Source of the DNA: Methylococcus capsulatus str. Texas = ATCC 19069
GTDB taxonomy: Bacteria > Pseudomonadota > Gammaproteobacteria > Methylococcales > Methylococcaceae
Assembly: GCF_000424685.1 (NCBI RefSeq)
Contig: NZ_AUKJ01000016.1
Span: 186,001-250,000, forward strand
Length of the DNA stretch: 64,000 nucleotides
Reading direction: 5' to 3'
The position numbers and the translations under genes are program-made. This document shows, one piece after another, positions 34,430 through 44,029 of this stretch (positions are counted from its first letter, which is position 1; the number at the start of each line of letters is the position of its first letter). The notes beneath the pieces are model-generated. The model saw only the letters and a program-made list of their open reading frames with translations, was not told the origin of the DNA and did no database searches.

Positions 34430-37042
34430 ATGCGTCCTTTGACTTCCCCCACAGCACTCATCTTGACCCTTTTGTTCTTGGCCGAAAAAGCTGTGACTGC
34501 CGCGGCCGCACCGCCGGCGGCCTCCCAGCAGCGCTGTGTCGCCGCACTCCAGAAAGCCGGAGCCGGTGTGGCCGGCGCGGCGGCCCGCGCCGCACTCCAT
34601 TGCGTCAAAGCCTCGGTAGGGGGAAAGCTCGCGGCAGACGGAATCGGCGCCTGCCTTGGCGCCCGGAACCCCGCGATCGAGCGTGCCCGCGGCAAAACCC
34701 TCGCCGCCGCGGCACGGGAATGCAGCGAGGTGCCGGCATTCGGTCCGGCGAATCCGGAGGACGTCAACGCCGCATTTTCCGAGGCATACGACATGACCGC
34801 CCTGTTCGGCGCCGAGCTCGCCGATGTGCTGGATTCGGGCGGCGACCACGCCACGGCGCGCTGCCAACTGACACTCGCGCGGTCTTTCGCCGCCTTCGTC
34901 AGGACCGAGCTGGCCGAATATCACCGCTGCGTCCAAAAACGCCTGAAGCGGAACCAAGCGAGTACGGCAGCCGATCTGGAGGCCTGCCTCGGTGCCGACT
35001 CGCCGCGCCTGCGGGACGCGGAACGAAAAGCCGAGAGCAGCATAGCCCGCCACTGTGGAGGGATCGCAGGGCGCACCGCCTTCCCCGGCCTCTGCGCCAG
35101 CCTGCCCGGCGGGGATCCCGGCGCCTGCCTGATCGCTCAGGCACATTGCAGCGCCTGCGCTGCGATCAACCGGGCCGACCGCCTCTCCGCCGACTGCCGC
35201 AAGCGCGGCAACTATTTGGCGGCACCCTATTGCGATAGCCGTCCGCAGCGTCATTGGTCGGTTGCGCGGCAATGGAACGAAGAAATCCTGGACGCCATCC
35301 GGCTGGACAATCCCCGTCCCGGCGTCCACGCACGCAACCTTTTCCATCTCTCGCTCGCGATGTACGACGCGTGGACGGCCTATGGCGACGAGTCGAAGCC
35401 CTATCTCACGGCTGAACATCCCGCATCCGCGGATATCGAGCATGACCGCCGGATTGCCATCAGCTATGCGGCCTACCGGATCCTGTCTCGGCGCTACTCG
35501 GAAAAACTTGCCTTGGGCTCTGCGACCTCGCAGGCCCGCTTCGACTCCCGCATGGCCAGGCTGGGCCTGGACCCCGGCTTTACCGACACCGCAGGAAGCA
35601 CGCCCGCCGCGCTGGGAAACCGGATCGCCGCGGCGGTGCTCGCCTTCGGCGACCGGGATGGCGCCGGGGAAGGCGCCAACTACCAGGACCCCACCTATAC
35701 GCCGGTGAACAAGCCCTTGATCGTGAAGCTGCCGGGGATAGACCTCACCGATCCCTCGGACACCGGCTATCACCTCGATCCCAATCGCTGGCAGCCGCTT
35801 GCCCTGGACAAGACCGTTTCCCAGAACGGAATTCCGTTGCCCGGCAAGGTCCAGACCTTCATCGGATCACAATGGGGCGGAGTGATCCCCTTCGCTCTCC
35901 CGGATACCGCCACGGCGGAAGCGCTTTACGATCCCGGTCCGCCGCCGCAGTTGGGTGGCGAGGGAGACGACGAATACAAGGCGGGGGCGCTCCGCGTGAT
36001 CGAGATGGCCAGTCAACTGGCGGCGGACGATGGGGCGACGATGGACATCTCGCCCGCATCCCTGGGCAACAATCCACTCGGCTCTAACGAGGGGACGGGC
36101 CATCGGGTCAATCCGGCGACCGGCCAGCCCTACCCGCCGCAGGTCGTCCCGCGAGGCGATTTCGGACGAGTGGTTGCCGAATTCTGGGCGGACGGACCGC
36201 ATTCGGAGACCCCGCCCGGCCACTGGAACACCATTGCCAATGCCGTTGCGGACTCGCCCGGCTTCCCGCACCGTATCGGCGGCGCCGGCCCGGAACTCGA
36301 CCGGCTGGAATGGGACGTGAAGACCTATTTCGCCCTCAACGGCGCGCTTCACGACGCCGCCATCGCCTGCTGGGGCACCAAGCGGAAGTACGACGGCGTG
36401 CGCCCGATCACGATGATCCGCTATATGGCCAAGAAGGGTCAGTCGTCCGATCCGTTCCTGCCCTCCTACAGCCCGCAAGGACTGCCGCTCAAGCCTGGCC
36501 TTGTCGAGCTCATTACCCCGGAAACCACGGCTCCGGGCGGACGTCATGCGGAACTGGTCTCCGCCGAAACCGGCGGCAGGATCGGCGACATCGCCGTGCT
36601 GTCATGGCCTGGCAGTCCGACCGATCCCCAAACCCAGGTCAGTGGGGTGCACTGGATCCTGGGCACCGCTTGGCTGCCTTATCAGCGCAGGACTTTCGTC
36701 ACACCCGCCTTTCCCGGCTACATTTCGGGCCACAGCACTTTCAGTCGGGCGGCTGCCGAAGTGCTGGCTGCGCTTACCGGCAGCCCCTACTTTCCGGGGG
36801 GGCTGATGGAGTTCGCCGCACGAAAAGACAACTATCTCATCCACGAGCGCGGACCTTCCGTCGACCTACGGCTGCAATGGGCGAGTTATTTCGATGCCGC
36901 TGACCAGGCCGGGCAATCCAGACTGTGGGGCGGGATTCACATCGAGGCCGATGACTTCGCCGGACGCAGGATAGGTCAACAGGTCGGCCGCAAAGCCTTC
37001 GCCAAGGCGATGGAGTACTTCGACGGGGCAGCAAACCGGTAG
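34430..37042 (+). CDS. Vanadium haloperoxidase/PAP2-like protein with Cys-rich N-terminal domain
   Basis: 870 residues with a signal peptide (LILTLLFLAEKAVTAAAA). Residues about 30-260 form a Cys-rich helical domain with paired Cys (CVAALQKAG...LHCVKAS; CLGAR...ECSEV; CLGADSP...RHCGG; CSACAAINRADRLSADC). The C-terminal half is a vanadium-dependent haloperoxidase or phosphatase domain. It shows KYDGVRP (Lys and Arg, about 652-658), SGHS (about 765) and RLWGGIHIEADD (Arg and His, about 830-837), which together form the vanadate/phosphate pocket. Whether it halogenates or hydrolyses phosphate esters cannot be told. ATG 34430 begins the signal peptide; an earlier start is possible. Confidence 0.85.
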   Translation: MRPLTSPTALILTLLFLAEKAVTAAAAPPAASQQRCVAALQKAGAGVAGAAARAALHCVKASVGGKLAADGIGACLGARNPAIERARGKTLAAAARECSEVPAFGPANPEDVNAAFSEAYDMTALFGAELADVLDSGGDHATARCQLTLARSFAAFVRTELAEYHRCVQKRLKRNQASTAADLEACLGADSPRLRDAERKAESSIARHCGGIAGRTAFPGLCASLPGGDPGACLIAQAHCSACAAINRADRLSADCRKRGNYLAAPYCDSRPQRHWSVARQWNEEILDAIRLDNPRPGVHARNLFHLSLAMYDAWTAYGDESKPYLTAEHPASADIEHDRRIAISYAAYRILSRRYSEKLALGSATSQARFDSRMARLGLDPGFTDTAGSTPAALGNRIAAAVLAFGDRDGAGEGANYQDPTYTPVNKPLIVKLPGIDLTDPSDTGYHLDPNRWQPLALDKTVSQNGIPLPGKVQTFIGSQWGGVIPFALPDTATAEALYDPGPPPQLGGEGDDEYKAGALRVIEMASQLAADDGATMDISPASLGNNPLGSNEGTGHRVNPATGQPYPPQVVPRGDFGRVVAEFWADGPHSETPPGHWNTIANAVADSPGFPHRIGGAGPELDRLEWDVKTYFALNGALHDAAIACWGTKRKYDGVRPITMIRYMAKKGQSSDPFLPSYSPQGLPLKPGLVELITPETTAPGGRHAELVSAETGGRIGDIAVLSWPGSPTDPQTQVSGVHWILGTAWLPYQRRTFVTPAFPGYISGHSTFSRAAAEVLAALTGSPYFPGGLMEFAARKDNYLIHERGPSVDLRLQWASYFDAADQAGQSRLWGGIHIEADDFAGRRIGQQVGRKAFAKAMEYFDGAANR

Positions 37043-37505
37043 GCCCGCTCCAAACGGGCGATACAGCCTGCTCCCCGGTTCCACTGACGGCGGACGATCA
37101 CCAAATCAGCGCAAATACGGCATTCCATTGCGGACCCGAGGAACGATCCACCGGCAAAGCCGGTGGCTTTCCACGGCTGGCCCCTCCAAGGGGCCTGACC
37201 GCCGTCGGGCAAAAGCCACGTCCTCGCCCCGGCAGGGATTTGCCGTGTTCCAGTAGCCACGGATGGCTGCGACCTCACACGTCCCTGTGAGCTGGATTCC
37301 GGCGCTCGCCAGAGCGCATATGCGAACCCATGCCGGAAATGACGACCAACCAAATTTGGACAAAGCCCCACTCCAGGGTTTGTCGAACTTTGCGAGTCCC
37401 CCGCCTAAGCCGGGGGTTTTCCCCCGAAAAATCAAAAACGGCGAGGTGCGTCGCCGCACCCCACCGCGTTGCGTGCCATCCTTGGCCTCTTGACGAGAGC
37501 GGAAC
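37043..37505. other. 463-bp gene-free, hairpin-rich interval
   Basis: No gene. Three hairpins are present: CCACCGGC-AAA-GCCGGTGG (37148-37166), GGCCCC-TCCAA-GGGGCC (37179-37195) and CCCCCG-CCTAAGC-CGGGGG followed by TTTT (37398-37420). The last works as a weak plus-strand terminator and resembles the subterminal palindrome of IS200/IS605-type elements. No tnpA or tnpB sequence is left, so a relic is only a suggestion. Confidence 0.4.
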
Positions 37506-40500
37506 TCAGTGTCCTGGCGCCCCCTTGAAGCTGGTCTGGAGACTGTGGCAGGTATCGCAGCCGATCGGCGTGCCGGCGGCCACTTTCACGACCTTGGTCT
37601 TGAACCCGGCCTTCTTCAGCTTCTTGCCGTCGAAGCCCCGGAAGTCGAACACCCGGTCCACCGGCGTCTTCGACAGACGCGTGCCCTTGTGGTCGTTGCC
37701 GTGGCAGGCCGCGCACTGGTCTTCACCCTTCATCCCCGGCAGCTTGGCGTAGTCGTTGTGCCAGCCGCCGTAGGCGGTGCCGTCGCTGTTGGCTCCGTCG
37801 CCCTGGGCGCCTTTCCACCAGTACGGGTCGTTGACCGGATGCATGTCGTGCGGCCCGCCGAGGATGCCGGCTTTGGCGTCGCCGCTGTACTGGCCGCCAT
37901 CCAGATCCTCTTTCTTGGCGAACGAATCCGCCGTGTGGCAGACGTTGCACTCGAGGATGGTGCCAGTGTGGCCCTGGAGCTGCAGCGCGGTCACGTTCTC
38001 GTTGGCGCCGGGCTCCTTGATCGGCCAGATGGCATGGGTCGAGCCGTGACAGGCCGCGCATGGCACCTTGCCATGGGTGTCCAGGCTCTTTCGGAACAAG
38101 GGCAGATCGTAGCTCTTGTCCACCCGGTTCATGTCCCAGTCGAGATAGTTGAACGCGATCTTCGCGCTGTTGACGGCGAACCGCGGATTCTCCGGCAACA
38201 GCGGCGTGGCCGCGGGGTCGGCGGCATCGTAGGCCAGTTTGCGCACGGGTTCGCTTCCATTGCCGGTATGGCAGGACCCGCAGTTCGGCTGATCGAGGTA
38301 GTCGACCCGATGCACAGGCGTCGGATTGCCCTGTTCGTCGAGCTTGGTGGGATCGACCAGTTCGCCCTTGGCGTTCCTCGGCTGGTCGCCCTGGGCTTTC
38401 TTGGCAAACACGGCGCCCACGGCCAGCATGTCGCCATGGCAGTCGGCGCACTGGATTCCGGCACTGTACATGGGGTCGTGATAGCCCTTCTGGCTGGCGC
38501 CCACGTGGCACTTGAGGCAGTTCTGCTCCATGGCCACCTTGTTGCCCTGCTTGTCCACGACCGGGAACAGCGAGTTGGGGTTGGTCTTGCCCGTTCCCTG
38601 GTCGTCCCACATCAGCGGCCGGCCCTGAGCGTCGCGGATCACCTTGCCCTGGCCGTCCACCTGGATGCGGCCGTGGAAGCGGTGTTCGGAAGGCCCGTAT
38701 TCCAGTCCGTCCCAGTTGGTGGTGCCGTAGCCGCATTCGTTCAGATAGGCGGATTGGTGGCACCATTGGCAGGGTTCGGGCACCTTGAACTGCTTGATGT
38801 AGCGCAGGCCGTTCTCCCAGGGATGACTGTTCCCTTCACCGGCGATGCCATCAGCATCGGGGTCCCAGTCGTCCAGGAGTGCGCCGGTTCGGTCTTCCAG
38901 CTCCATGAAGGCATGAATCGCGTACTGGTTCCAAAAGGCTTCATTCTCCTTTTCTTCTAGGCTCTTCGGGTTGGAATTCATGTAGTCGGGGAAATATTCC
39001 ACTCGCGGATTCTGTTCTCCGGCCAGCAATACCTTGTTGCCGTAGCCGTCGAAAACTGGATTGCCCGACGCGTCCTTTTTCTGCGGTCGCAGATAGCGTT
39101 TGACGGTGGGGTCGGCACCGATGCCACCATAGACGTGGCATTCGCTGCAGCGCACGTCCTTGGCGGTATTGAGCGCGACGTCCGCGGCCGCGGCAGTCTG
39201 TCCGGTGGACTTGCTCCTGACCTCCACCCGCATCACAGGGAAGGGATTGACGCGGCCCTGGTCGTCCATATCGGTCAAAGGTATTCCCAGTGCCAGGAAG
39301 GCTTGGGTATCTGCCTCGCGGGTCAGGAACGCCTGCGGCGTATTGGCTTGGTAAGGATTGTCCTTACCAGGCATGAGACCGCCCTTGAAATTATCCTTGT
39401 CGCCAGGGTTGCCGGTCATCCTGGTCTCGAACTTGCCGGTGAGATAGCCTTCGTCCGGCACCGAATTGCGGGCCAGGTACCAGGTCCAGTCGGCGCCTTG
39501 CCCCCACATGTCGGGAAAGGCAGCGTTCAATATCTTGGTGATGGTGGGCGGGTCCTTCCACAAGGGCGAAACCGTCGGCGTGTTCTCATCAACCGTCCAG
39601 AACGGCTCGTAGCCTGCCGTGGTCTCCCAGCCTTCCTGTGCTTCCCACATGTCGGTCTTCCTGATCTGGGCCTGGCTGAAGGAAGAACCGACCGGATAGT
39701 TCCGGCTGGTGCTGTTGATGGAATCGGCCCCGACGGGATCGGCGGGATTCACCGCAGCCGAATAGAAGAGTTCATAGGCGTCCGCATCGACGTTCAAGGG
39801 CTGGCGCGCCTTGGTGTACGCGATGGCATTCAGATGGAAGAAACCGGGCCAGGGGTTGCCCGCATCCAGGTTTACGACGCCCTGCCCCATCGCCGCGCTG
39901 TGGGCGAAAGGGAGGACCACGACATCGCCGGCCTTGCCCTCCAGCTCGCTGCCAAATTTGGGGGCTGCCTGCACCGAGGCCGCCGCGAGGGACGCCACTG
40001 CCGGCGGAGCGGTCGGCGCCTGGCCGACGCTGACGGCTATCGAATCTTCGCATCGGTGCCCCAATGCGTCGGTCACTACGAAGCGGACCCGATAAATGCC
40101 ATGATCGCGGACAAAAGTCGCGTGTTCGCCGACCGAGCCGGATTGGACCAGTGTGCCGGCAGGGAAGCCCATGGCGCCGCCGCCGAAATCCCACTCGTAC
40201 TTGAGCGGCAAGGCAGCCGGATCCCTGGCCGTGGCGTTGGCTTCAAAGTGGGTTTCCACGCCCATCTGAAGGGCTGTGCCGTCGACCGGACTGACGATGC
40301 TGCAGGTCGGAACGCCGCTGCAGGACTTGGGTGCCCCCTTCACCGCCTTGATGGCCTCGCCGTCGCCGGACTGGACCCGTACCGCGCAGGGCACCGCGGC
40401 AAGCGCGTCACGGCTTATGCTGGCTCCGAAGGCGCCTCCCTGTCTGCTGTCGCCGATCGCAACCAAGCGGCGACCGTTGATGTCATAGATTTCGACCGGC

Positions 40501-40694
40501 CCTGCAGAGTTTTTGAGGCTGCCCTTGACGGTCAGAACTCCCGTCTTCTCCGACCATGACGCCTTGGCGATCTTCAGTTTGGCTGCCGCCAGCACCGATT
40601 CCGGCGCAAGCGCCAGGGCAAAACATATCGACAGACAGGCAAGAAACGGATTTCGACTCGATGTGAACGACTGGGGTCGGCGTGAGTTATTCAT
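37506..40694 (-). CDS. Large exported nine-heme c-type cytochrome with PKD-like domain
   Basis: 1062 residues. ATG 40694 is preceded by GGAGGAG. The signal peptide ends ESVLAAA. Residues about 40-125 are a beta domain, and residues about 130-230 a PKD/Ig-like domain (LPLKYEWDFGGG...GIYRVRFVVTDALGHRCEDSIAVSV). Nine CXXCH motifs are spread through residues about 500-1060: CSECH, CQWCH, CLKCH, CADCH, CGSCH, CAACH, CNVCH, CAACH and CDTCH. It is likely a surface or periplasmic electron-transfer protein; large octa- to nonaheme proteins with oxidoreductase activity are an alternative. No other gene of its operon is visible. Its upstream region is A+T-rich (40780-40830). Confidence 0.92.
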   Translation of the reverse strand: MNNSRRPQSFTSSRNPFLACLSICFALALAPESVLAAAKLKIAKASWSEKTGVLTVKGSLKNSAGPVEIYDINGRRLVAIGDSRQGGAFGASISRDALAAVPCAVRVQSGDGEAIKAVKGAPKSCSGVPTCSIVSPVDGTALQMGVETHFEANATARDPAALPLKYEWDFGGGAMGFPAGTLVQSGSVGEHATFVRDHGIYRVRFVVTDALGHRCEDSIAVSVGQAPTAPPAVASLAAASVQAAPKFGSELEGKAGDVVVLPFAHSAAMGQGVVNLDAGNPWPGFFHLNAIAYTKARQPLNVDADAYELFYSAAVNPADPVGADSINSTSRNYPVGSSFSQAQIRKTDMWEAQEGWETTAGYEPFWTVDENTPTVSPLWKDPPTITKILNAAFPDMWGQGADWTWYLARNSVPDEGYLTGKFETRMTGNPGDKDNFKGGLMPGKDNPYQANTPQAFLTREADTQAFLALGIPLTDMDDQGRVNPFPVMRVEVRSKSTGQTAAAADVALNTAKDVRCSECHVYGGIGADPTVKRYLRPQKKDASGNPVFDGYGNKVLLAGEQNPRVEYFPDYMNSNPKSLEEKENEAFWNQYAIHAFMELEDRTGALLDDWDPDADGIAGEGNSHPWENGLRYIKQFKVPEPCQWCHQSAYLNECGYGTTNWDGLEYGPSEHRFHGRIQVDGQGKVIRDAQGRPLMWDDQGTGKTNPNSLFPVVDKQGNKVAMEQNCLKCHVGASQKGYHDPMYSAGIQCADCHGDMLAVGAVFAKKAQGDQPRNAKGELVDPTKLDEQGNPTPVHRVDYLDQPNCGSCHTGNGSEPVRKLAYDAADPAATPLLPENPRFAVNSAKIAFNYLDWDMNRVDKSYDLPLFRKSLDTHGKVPCAACHGSTHAIWPIKEPGANENVTALQLQGHTGTILECNVCHTADSFAKKEDLDGGQYSGDAKAGILGGPHDMHPVNDPYWWKGAQGDGANSDGTAYGGWHNDYAKLPGMKGEDQCAACHGNDHKGTRLSKTPVDRVFDFRGFDGKKLKKAGFKTKVVKVAAGTPIGCDTCHSLQTSFKGAPGH

Positions 40695-41082
40695 GGCTCC
40701 TCCGGTGGTGTTCTTGGTCTTATTGCATCGTTCGCCGATGGCGAACGAAGATACCCTCCGGCAGCAGAGCATCATTCAGGCCATCAATAAATATTCAATT
40801 AAAACAATATCGTGGAATCTGGCCTCACAATTGTGGCCACACCATATCACTCGCTGGCACGGGATTTCGCGCAACACAGCTTCAGGTCTTCCCGCGCACC
40901 TCTCTCACAAGGCCGCCTCGGGGATGGCCAAGCCCGGATCGGAGCTTGCTCACCGTGTCGTTGTCCTTGTTCAGGACCCAAATACGTTGTGCGCCAAAAC
41001 GTGGCTCCACCGATTCAGCAATTTCTGTCAGGCATTATTGAATTCAAGGCGCTAAGCTAACGGTCGCCAGGGAGATATTTCG
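40695..41082. promoter_or_regulatory. 388-bp divergent promoter region
   Basis: It lies between the nine-heme cytochrome (minus) and the AraC-type regulator (plus). The A+T-rich block around 40785-40815 (AATAAATATTCAATTAAAAC) stands out from the local GC and is a likely promoter region for the cytochrome. No other gene is seen here. Control of the cytochrome by the divergent regulator is possible but not shown. Confidence 0.45.
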
Positions 41083-41967
41083 TTGAGTGCAACAAGCTCG
41101 GACAGATACCGCGCCAGATTCCGCAAGGTGCTCGAGTATGTCGACGCGAACCTGGACGGCGATCTCACGCTGGACAGGCTCTGCGGCGTCGCCGCCTGCT
41201 CGAAATATCATTTTCAGCGGCAGTTCGCCGCTCTTTTCGGCATCGGGGTGTACCAATACGTCCAGCTCCGCCGCTTGAAGCGCGCCGCCTATCAACTCGC
41301 ATTCCGCAGCCACCGCCCGATCATCGACATCGCATTGGCCGGCGGCTACGAAAGGCCGGAGTCGTTCGCGAGGGCGTTCAAGAAGAGTATCGGGCAATCG
41401 CCGTCCGGGTTCAGGCGGCAGCCGCGGTGGGTTCCTTGGCATGCGACCTACCAACCTTTGAACCAACTGAGGAGTCTTCACATGCCGTCTGCAAGGCCCG
41501 CCGGACAGATCAGGATCATCGACGTCGATGACACGAGAGTCGCCGTTCTCGAGCATCGCGGCGATCCGAGCCTGATCGGCGATTCCATACGGAGTTTCAT
41601 CGCCTGGCGCAGGCAGAACGGTCTGCCGCCTCGAATCAGCGCCACGTTCAACGTTCTTTACGACGACCCGGCGGTCGTGGCGCCAGCCGACTTCCGGTCG
41701 GACCTGTGCGCCGCGACCGGGCGGGAGGTGGCGGAGAACGAATTCGGCGTCGTTGAGAAGACGGTTCCGGGCGGCCGCTGTGCCGTGCTGCGGCATGTCG
41801 GTTCCGACGATGCCCTGCCGGAAACGGTGCGGTATCTCTATTCGGAATGGCTTCCGCAAAGCGGCGAGGCGTTGCGGGATTTTCCGGTGTATGTGCAGCG
41901 GATCGAATTCTTTCCGGACGTCGCGGAGAGCGAAGCGGTCACCGACGTATTCCTGCCGCTCCGGTAG
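41083..41967 (+). CDS. AraC-family regulator with GyrI-like effector domain
   Basis: 294 residues with an unusual architecture order. The two-helix-turn-helix AraC DNA-binding domain is N-terminal (about 10-110: LDRLCGVAACSKYHFQRQFAALFG, IIDIALAGGYERPESFARAFKKSIGQSPSGFR). A GyrI-like effector-binding domain follows (about 140-290: RIIDVDDTRVAVLEHRGDP, VPGGRCAVLRHVGS, QRIEFFPDV). This layout matches Rob/SbmC-type regulators that sense small hydrophobic ligands. The start is TTG, with GGGAG upstream. It is divergent from the nine-heme cytochrome. Confidence 0.93.
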   Translation: MSATSSDRYRARFRKVLEYVDANLDGDLTLDRLCGVAACSKYHFQRQFAALFGIGVYQYVQLRRLKRAAYQLAFRSHRPIIDIALAGGYERPESFARAFKKSIGQSPSGFRRQPRWVPWHATYQPLNQLRSLHMPSARPAGQIRIIDVDDTRVAVLEHRGDPSLIGDSIRSFIAWRRQNGLPPRISATFNVLYDDPAVVAPADFRSDLCAATGREVAENEFGVVEKTVPGGRCAVLRHVGSDDALPETVRYLYSEWLPQSGEALRDFPVYVQRIEFFPDVAESEAVTDVFLPLR

Positions 41968-41992
41968 CCGGGAAAAGCGGAGACGGGACGTG

Positions 41993-43285
41993 CTATCCGC
42001 TCATCCGGACGACGTCCCGCAAGCTGCGGTTTCCCAGAGTCGTTTCCGGGCTGCGGTCGATGGCGGCCAGGATTTCCCGGACGGCGTCGGGTTCGTCTTG
42101 AAGAGTCAGGGCCGGCTGGTCGCCCGCGGTTCGAACCGCCTCCACCACTTCGCTCAACAGGATCGCATCGGTGTCCCGTGCGAGAACGTAAGCTTTCCGC
42201 TCGCCGTTCAGGCTCAACAGCAGGCCGTGCCGTTTCAGGCATTCCAGCGGGTCCGCCACGGCTTCCCAAGGCAGGTTCACCTGATCCGCCAGGCCGGGCA
42301 GCGTGCAGGCGGCGGCTTCGCCGCGCGCATGGCTCCGTCCGATCAGGATCATGAGCAGCAGGGCGAGGCGCTCCTGGGACTGCGGACTCAGGTGGGGCCG
42401 CCGTCCGCCGTAGCCGAGATAGCGGGGAAACTGGACATGGAAGGAGACGACGCTGCCCAGCAGCAGGATGAGCCAACTGAGGTACAGCCAGATCATGGAC
42501 AGGAGGATGACGGCAAAGCCGGAATAGATGGCGCTGTAATGGGCGGAATTGACCGTGAATTCGGCGAACAGGAAGCCCGTCGCCTTCCAGCTCAGGCCGG
42601 CGAACAGCCCCCCCGCCAGCGCAGGCCGCCATTTCACTGCGGTGTTGGGTATGAACGAATAGGCGAAGGCGAAGGCGGCGACGATCAGCACATAGGGCAG
42701 GACGATGCCGGCCAGATAGTAGGCCGTGCCGAAGGGCTCCAGGGCGATCAGCCGCCGTACGATTTCCATGCTGCTCATCGAGGCCGCGATGCCGATCGCG
42801 GAAAACAGCAGTACCGGGCCGATCAGGACGATGCTGAGGTAGTCGCTGAACTGGCGGTAGAGCGGGCGCGTCCTGGACACCCGCCAGATGTGATTGAAGC
42901 TGTCCTCGATCTGCTCCAGCAGCGACACCACGGTGTAGAACAGCATCAGAAAGCCGACGAAGCCCAGAACGCCCACCTGGATGTTGCCGACGAAGCCGAT
43001 GACGTTATCGGTGACCTCTCTTGCCTTTTCGCCCAGGGGCGCCAGCATTTCGAGGAGCAGCGGCTGGATCTCGTTGTGTACGCCGAACGCCTTGAGCACC
43101 GAGAAGCTCACCGCCAGCAGCGGCGCCAAGGAGAGCAGGCTGGTATAGACCAGGCTCATCGCCCGATGCCTGATCCCCCCTTCGCGGTACTCGCGCACCA
43201 GCACCAGGACCAGCAGTTTCAGCACCGTGCAGGTGTCCGCGATTCTCGGCCTGACGGCGGGAAACAGGCGCTCGGCGGATTTCAT
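41993..43285 (-). CDS. YihY/BrkB-family membrane protein
   Basis: 430 residues. The N-terminal 290 residues hold about six transmembrane segments with YihY/BrkB signatures (HRAMSLVYTSLLSLAPLLAVSFSVLKAFG, GFVGFLMLFYTVVSLLEQIEDSFNHIWRV, FAFAYSFIPNTAVKWRPALAGGLFAG, YSGFAVILLSMIWLYLSWLILLLG). A C-terminal cytoplasmic region follows with a winged-helix-like segment (LPGLADQVNLPWEAVADPLECLKRHGLLLS). The family was once misnamed RNase BN; its function is unsettled. It converges with the AraC-type gene. Confidence 0.92.
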   Translation of the reverse strand: MKSAERLFPAVRPRIADTCTVLKLLVLVLVREYREGGIRHRAMSLVYTSLLSLAPLLAVSFSVLKAFGVHNEIQPLLLEMLAPLGEKAREVTDNVIGFVGNIQVGVLGFVGFLMLFYTVVSLLEQIEDSFNHIWRVSRTRPLYRQFSDYLSIVLIGPVLLFSAIGIAASMSSMEIVRRLIALEPFGTAYYLAGIVLPYVLIVAAFAFAYSFIPNTAVKWRPALAGGLFAGLSWKATGFLFAEFTVNSAHYSAIYSGFAVILLSMIWLYLSWLILLLGSVVSFHVQFPRYLGYGGRRPHLSPQSQERLALLLMILIGRSHARGEAAACTLPGLADQVNLPWEAVADPLECLKRHGLLLSLNGERKAYVLARDTDAILLSEVVEAVRTAGDQPALTLQDEPDAVREILAAIDRSPETTLGNRSLRDVVRMSG

Positions 43286-43455
43286 GGGCTTGGCTCTCGG
43301 CGGTAAGCGGTGGTCCCGGACGCCTTACCGACTCCTCGGCCGGCAAGCCGGGCGCGGCCCGTGTCCGGGAGTTCAGTCTAAGCCACTGCGATCGTCCGCG
43401 TCGATTTGCCGGGAATGGGTCCGACGGTGAGGAGACCGGATGCCCGGTTTCTCGC

Positions 43456-43974
43456 CTATTTTTCCCCCAGCCGCGGTATCAGTTCGGCAAGGTTGCAGGG
43501 GCGGGTGCGGAGGTCGAGCTGCTGGCGGATGAGCTTGTCCCACGCCGTGCGGCAGGCGCCGGAGGAGCCGGGGAGAGCGAAGACGTAGGTGCCGTTGGCG
43601 ACGCCGGCGATGGCCCTCGACTGGATGGTGGAGGTGCCGATTTCCTGATAGGAGATGGCGCGGAACACTTCGCCGAAGCCGTCCAGGGTCTTGTCGAACA
43701 GCACCGATACGGCTTCGGGGGTGCCGTCCCGGCCGGTCACGCCGGTGCCGCCGGTGCTGATGACGACCTGTATGTCGGGATCGGCGATCCACCGGGAGAC
43801 CACCGCCCGGATGCGGTAGATGTCATCCGGCACGATGCATTTCTCGGCCAGCCGGTGACCGGCCTCGGTGAGGCGTCCGACCAGTACCCTGCCGGAGCTG
43901 TCGTCGTCTTCGGTGCGGGTATCCGAAACCGTGAGGATGGCGATGGAGAGCGGAAGGAATTCGTGGTTGGTCAT
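43456..43974 (-). CDS. moaB: MoaB-type molybdopterin biosynthesis protein
   Basis: 172 residues of the MoaB/MogA family, which adenylates molybdopterin. The motif VVISTGGTGVTGRDGTPEAV and the Asp-Thr pair in ILTVSDTRTEDDDSSG are diagnostic, as is VFALPGSSGACRTAWDKLI. It lies 55 bp downstream of the sulfide:quinone-type oxidoreductase gene on the same strand. No molybdoenzyme gene is in view. Confidence 0.94.
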   Translation of the reverse strand: MTNHEFLPLSIAILTVSDTRTEDDDSSGRVLVGRLTEAGHRLAEKCIVPDDIYRIRAVVSRWIADPDIQVVISTGGTGVTGRDGTPEAVSVLFDKTLDGFGEVFRAISYQEIGTSTIQSRAIAGVANGTYVFALPGSSGACRTAWDKLIRQQLDLRTRPCNLAELIPRLGEK

Positions 43975-44029
43975 GGGCGGGGATTCGGGAGGGGGCGCCC
44001 GCCCGGACGGGCGCCGGGGACGGAAAGGC

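Noticed and set aside
33506-35773. 755-codon open frame on the minus strand opposite the haloperoxidase-like gene.
   Set aside because: The plus-strand gene has recognised motifs and a signal peptide. The antisense frame has biased composition and no family resemblance; it is a product of high GC.
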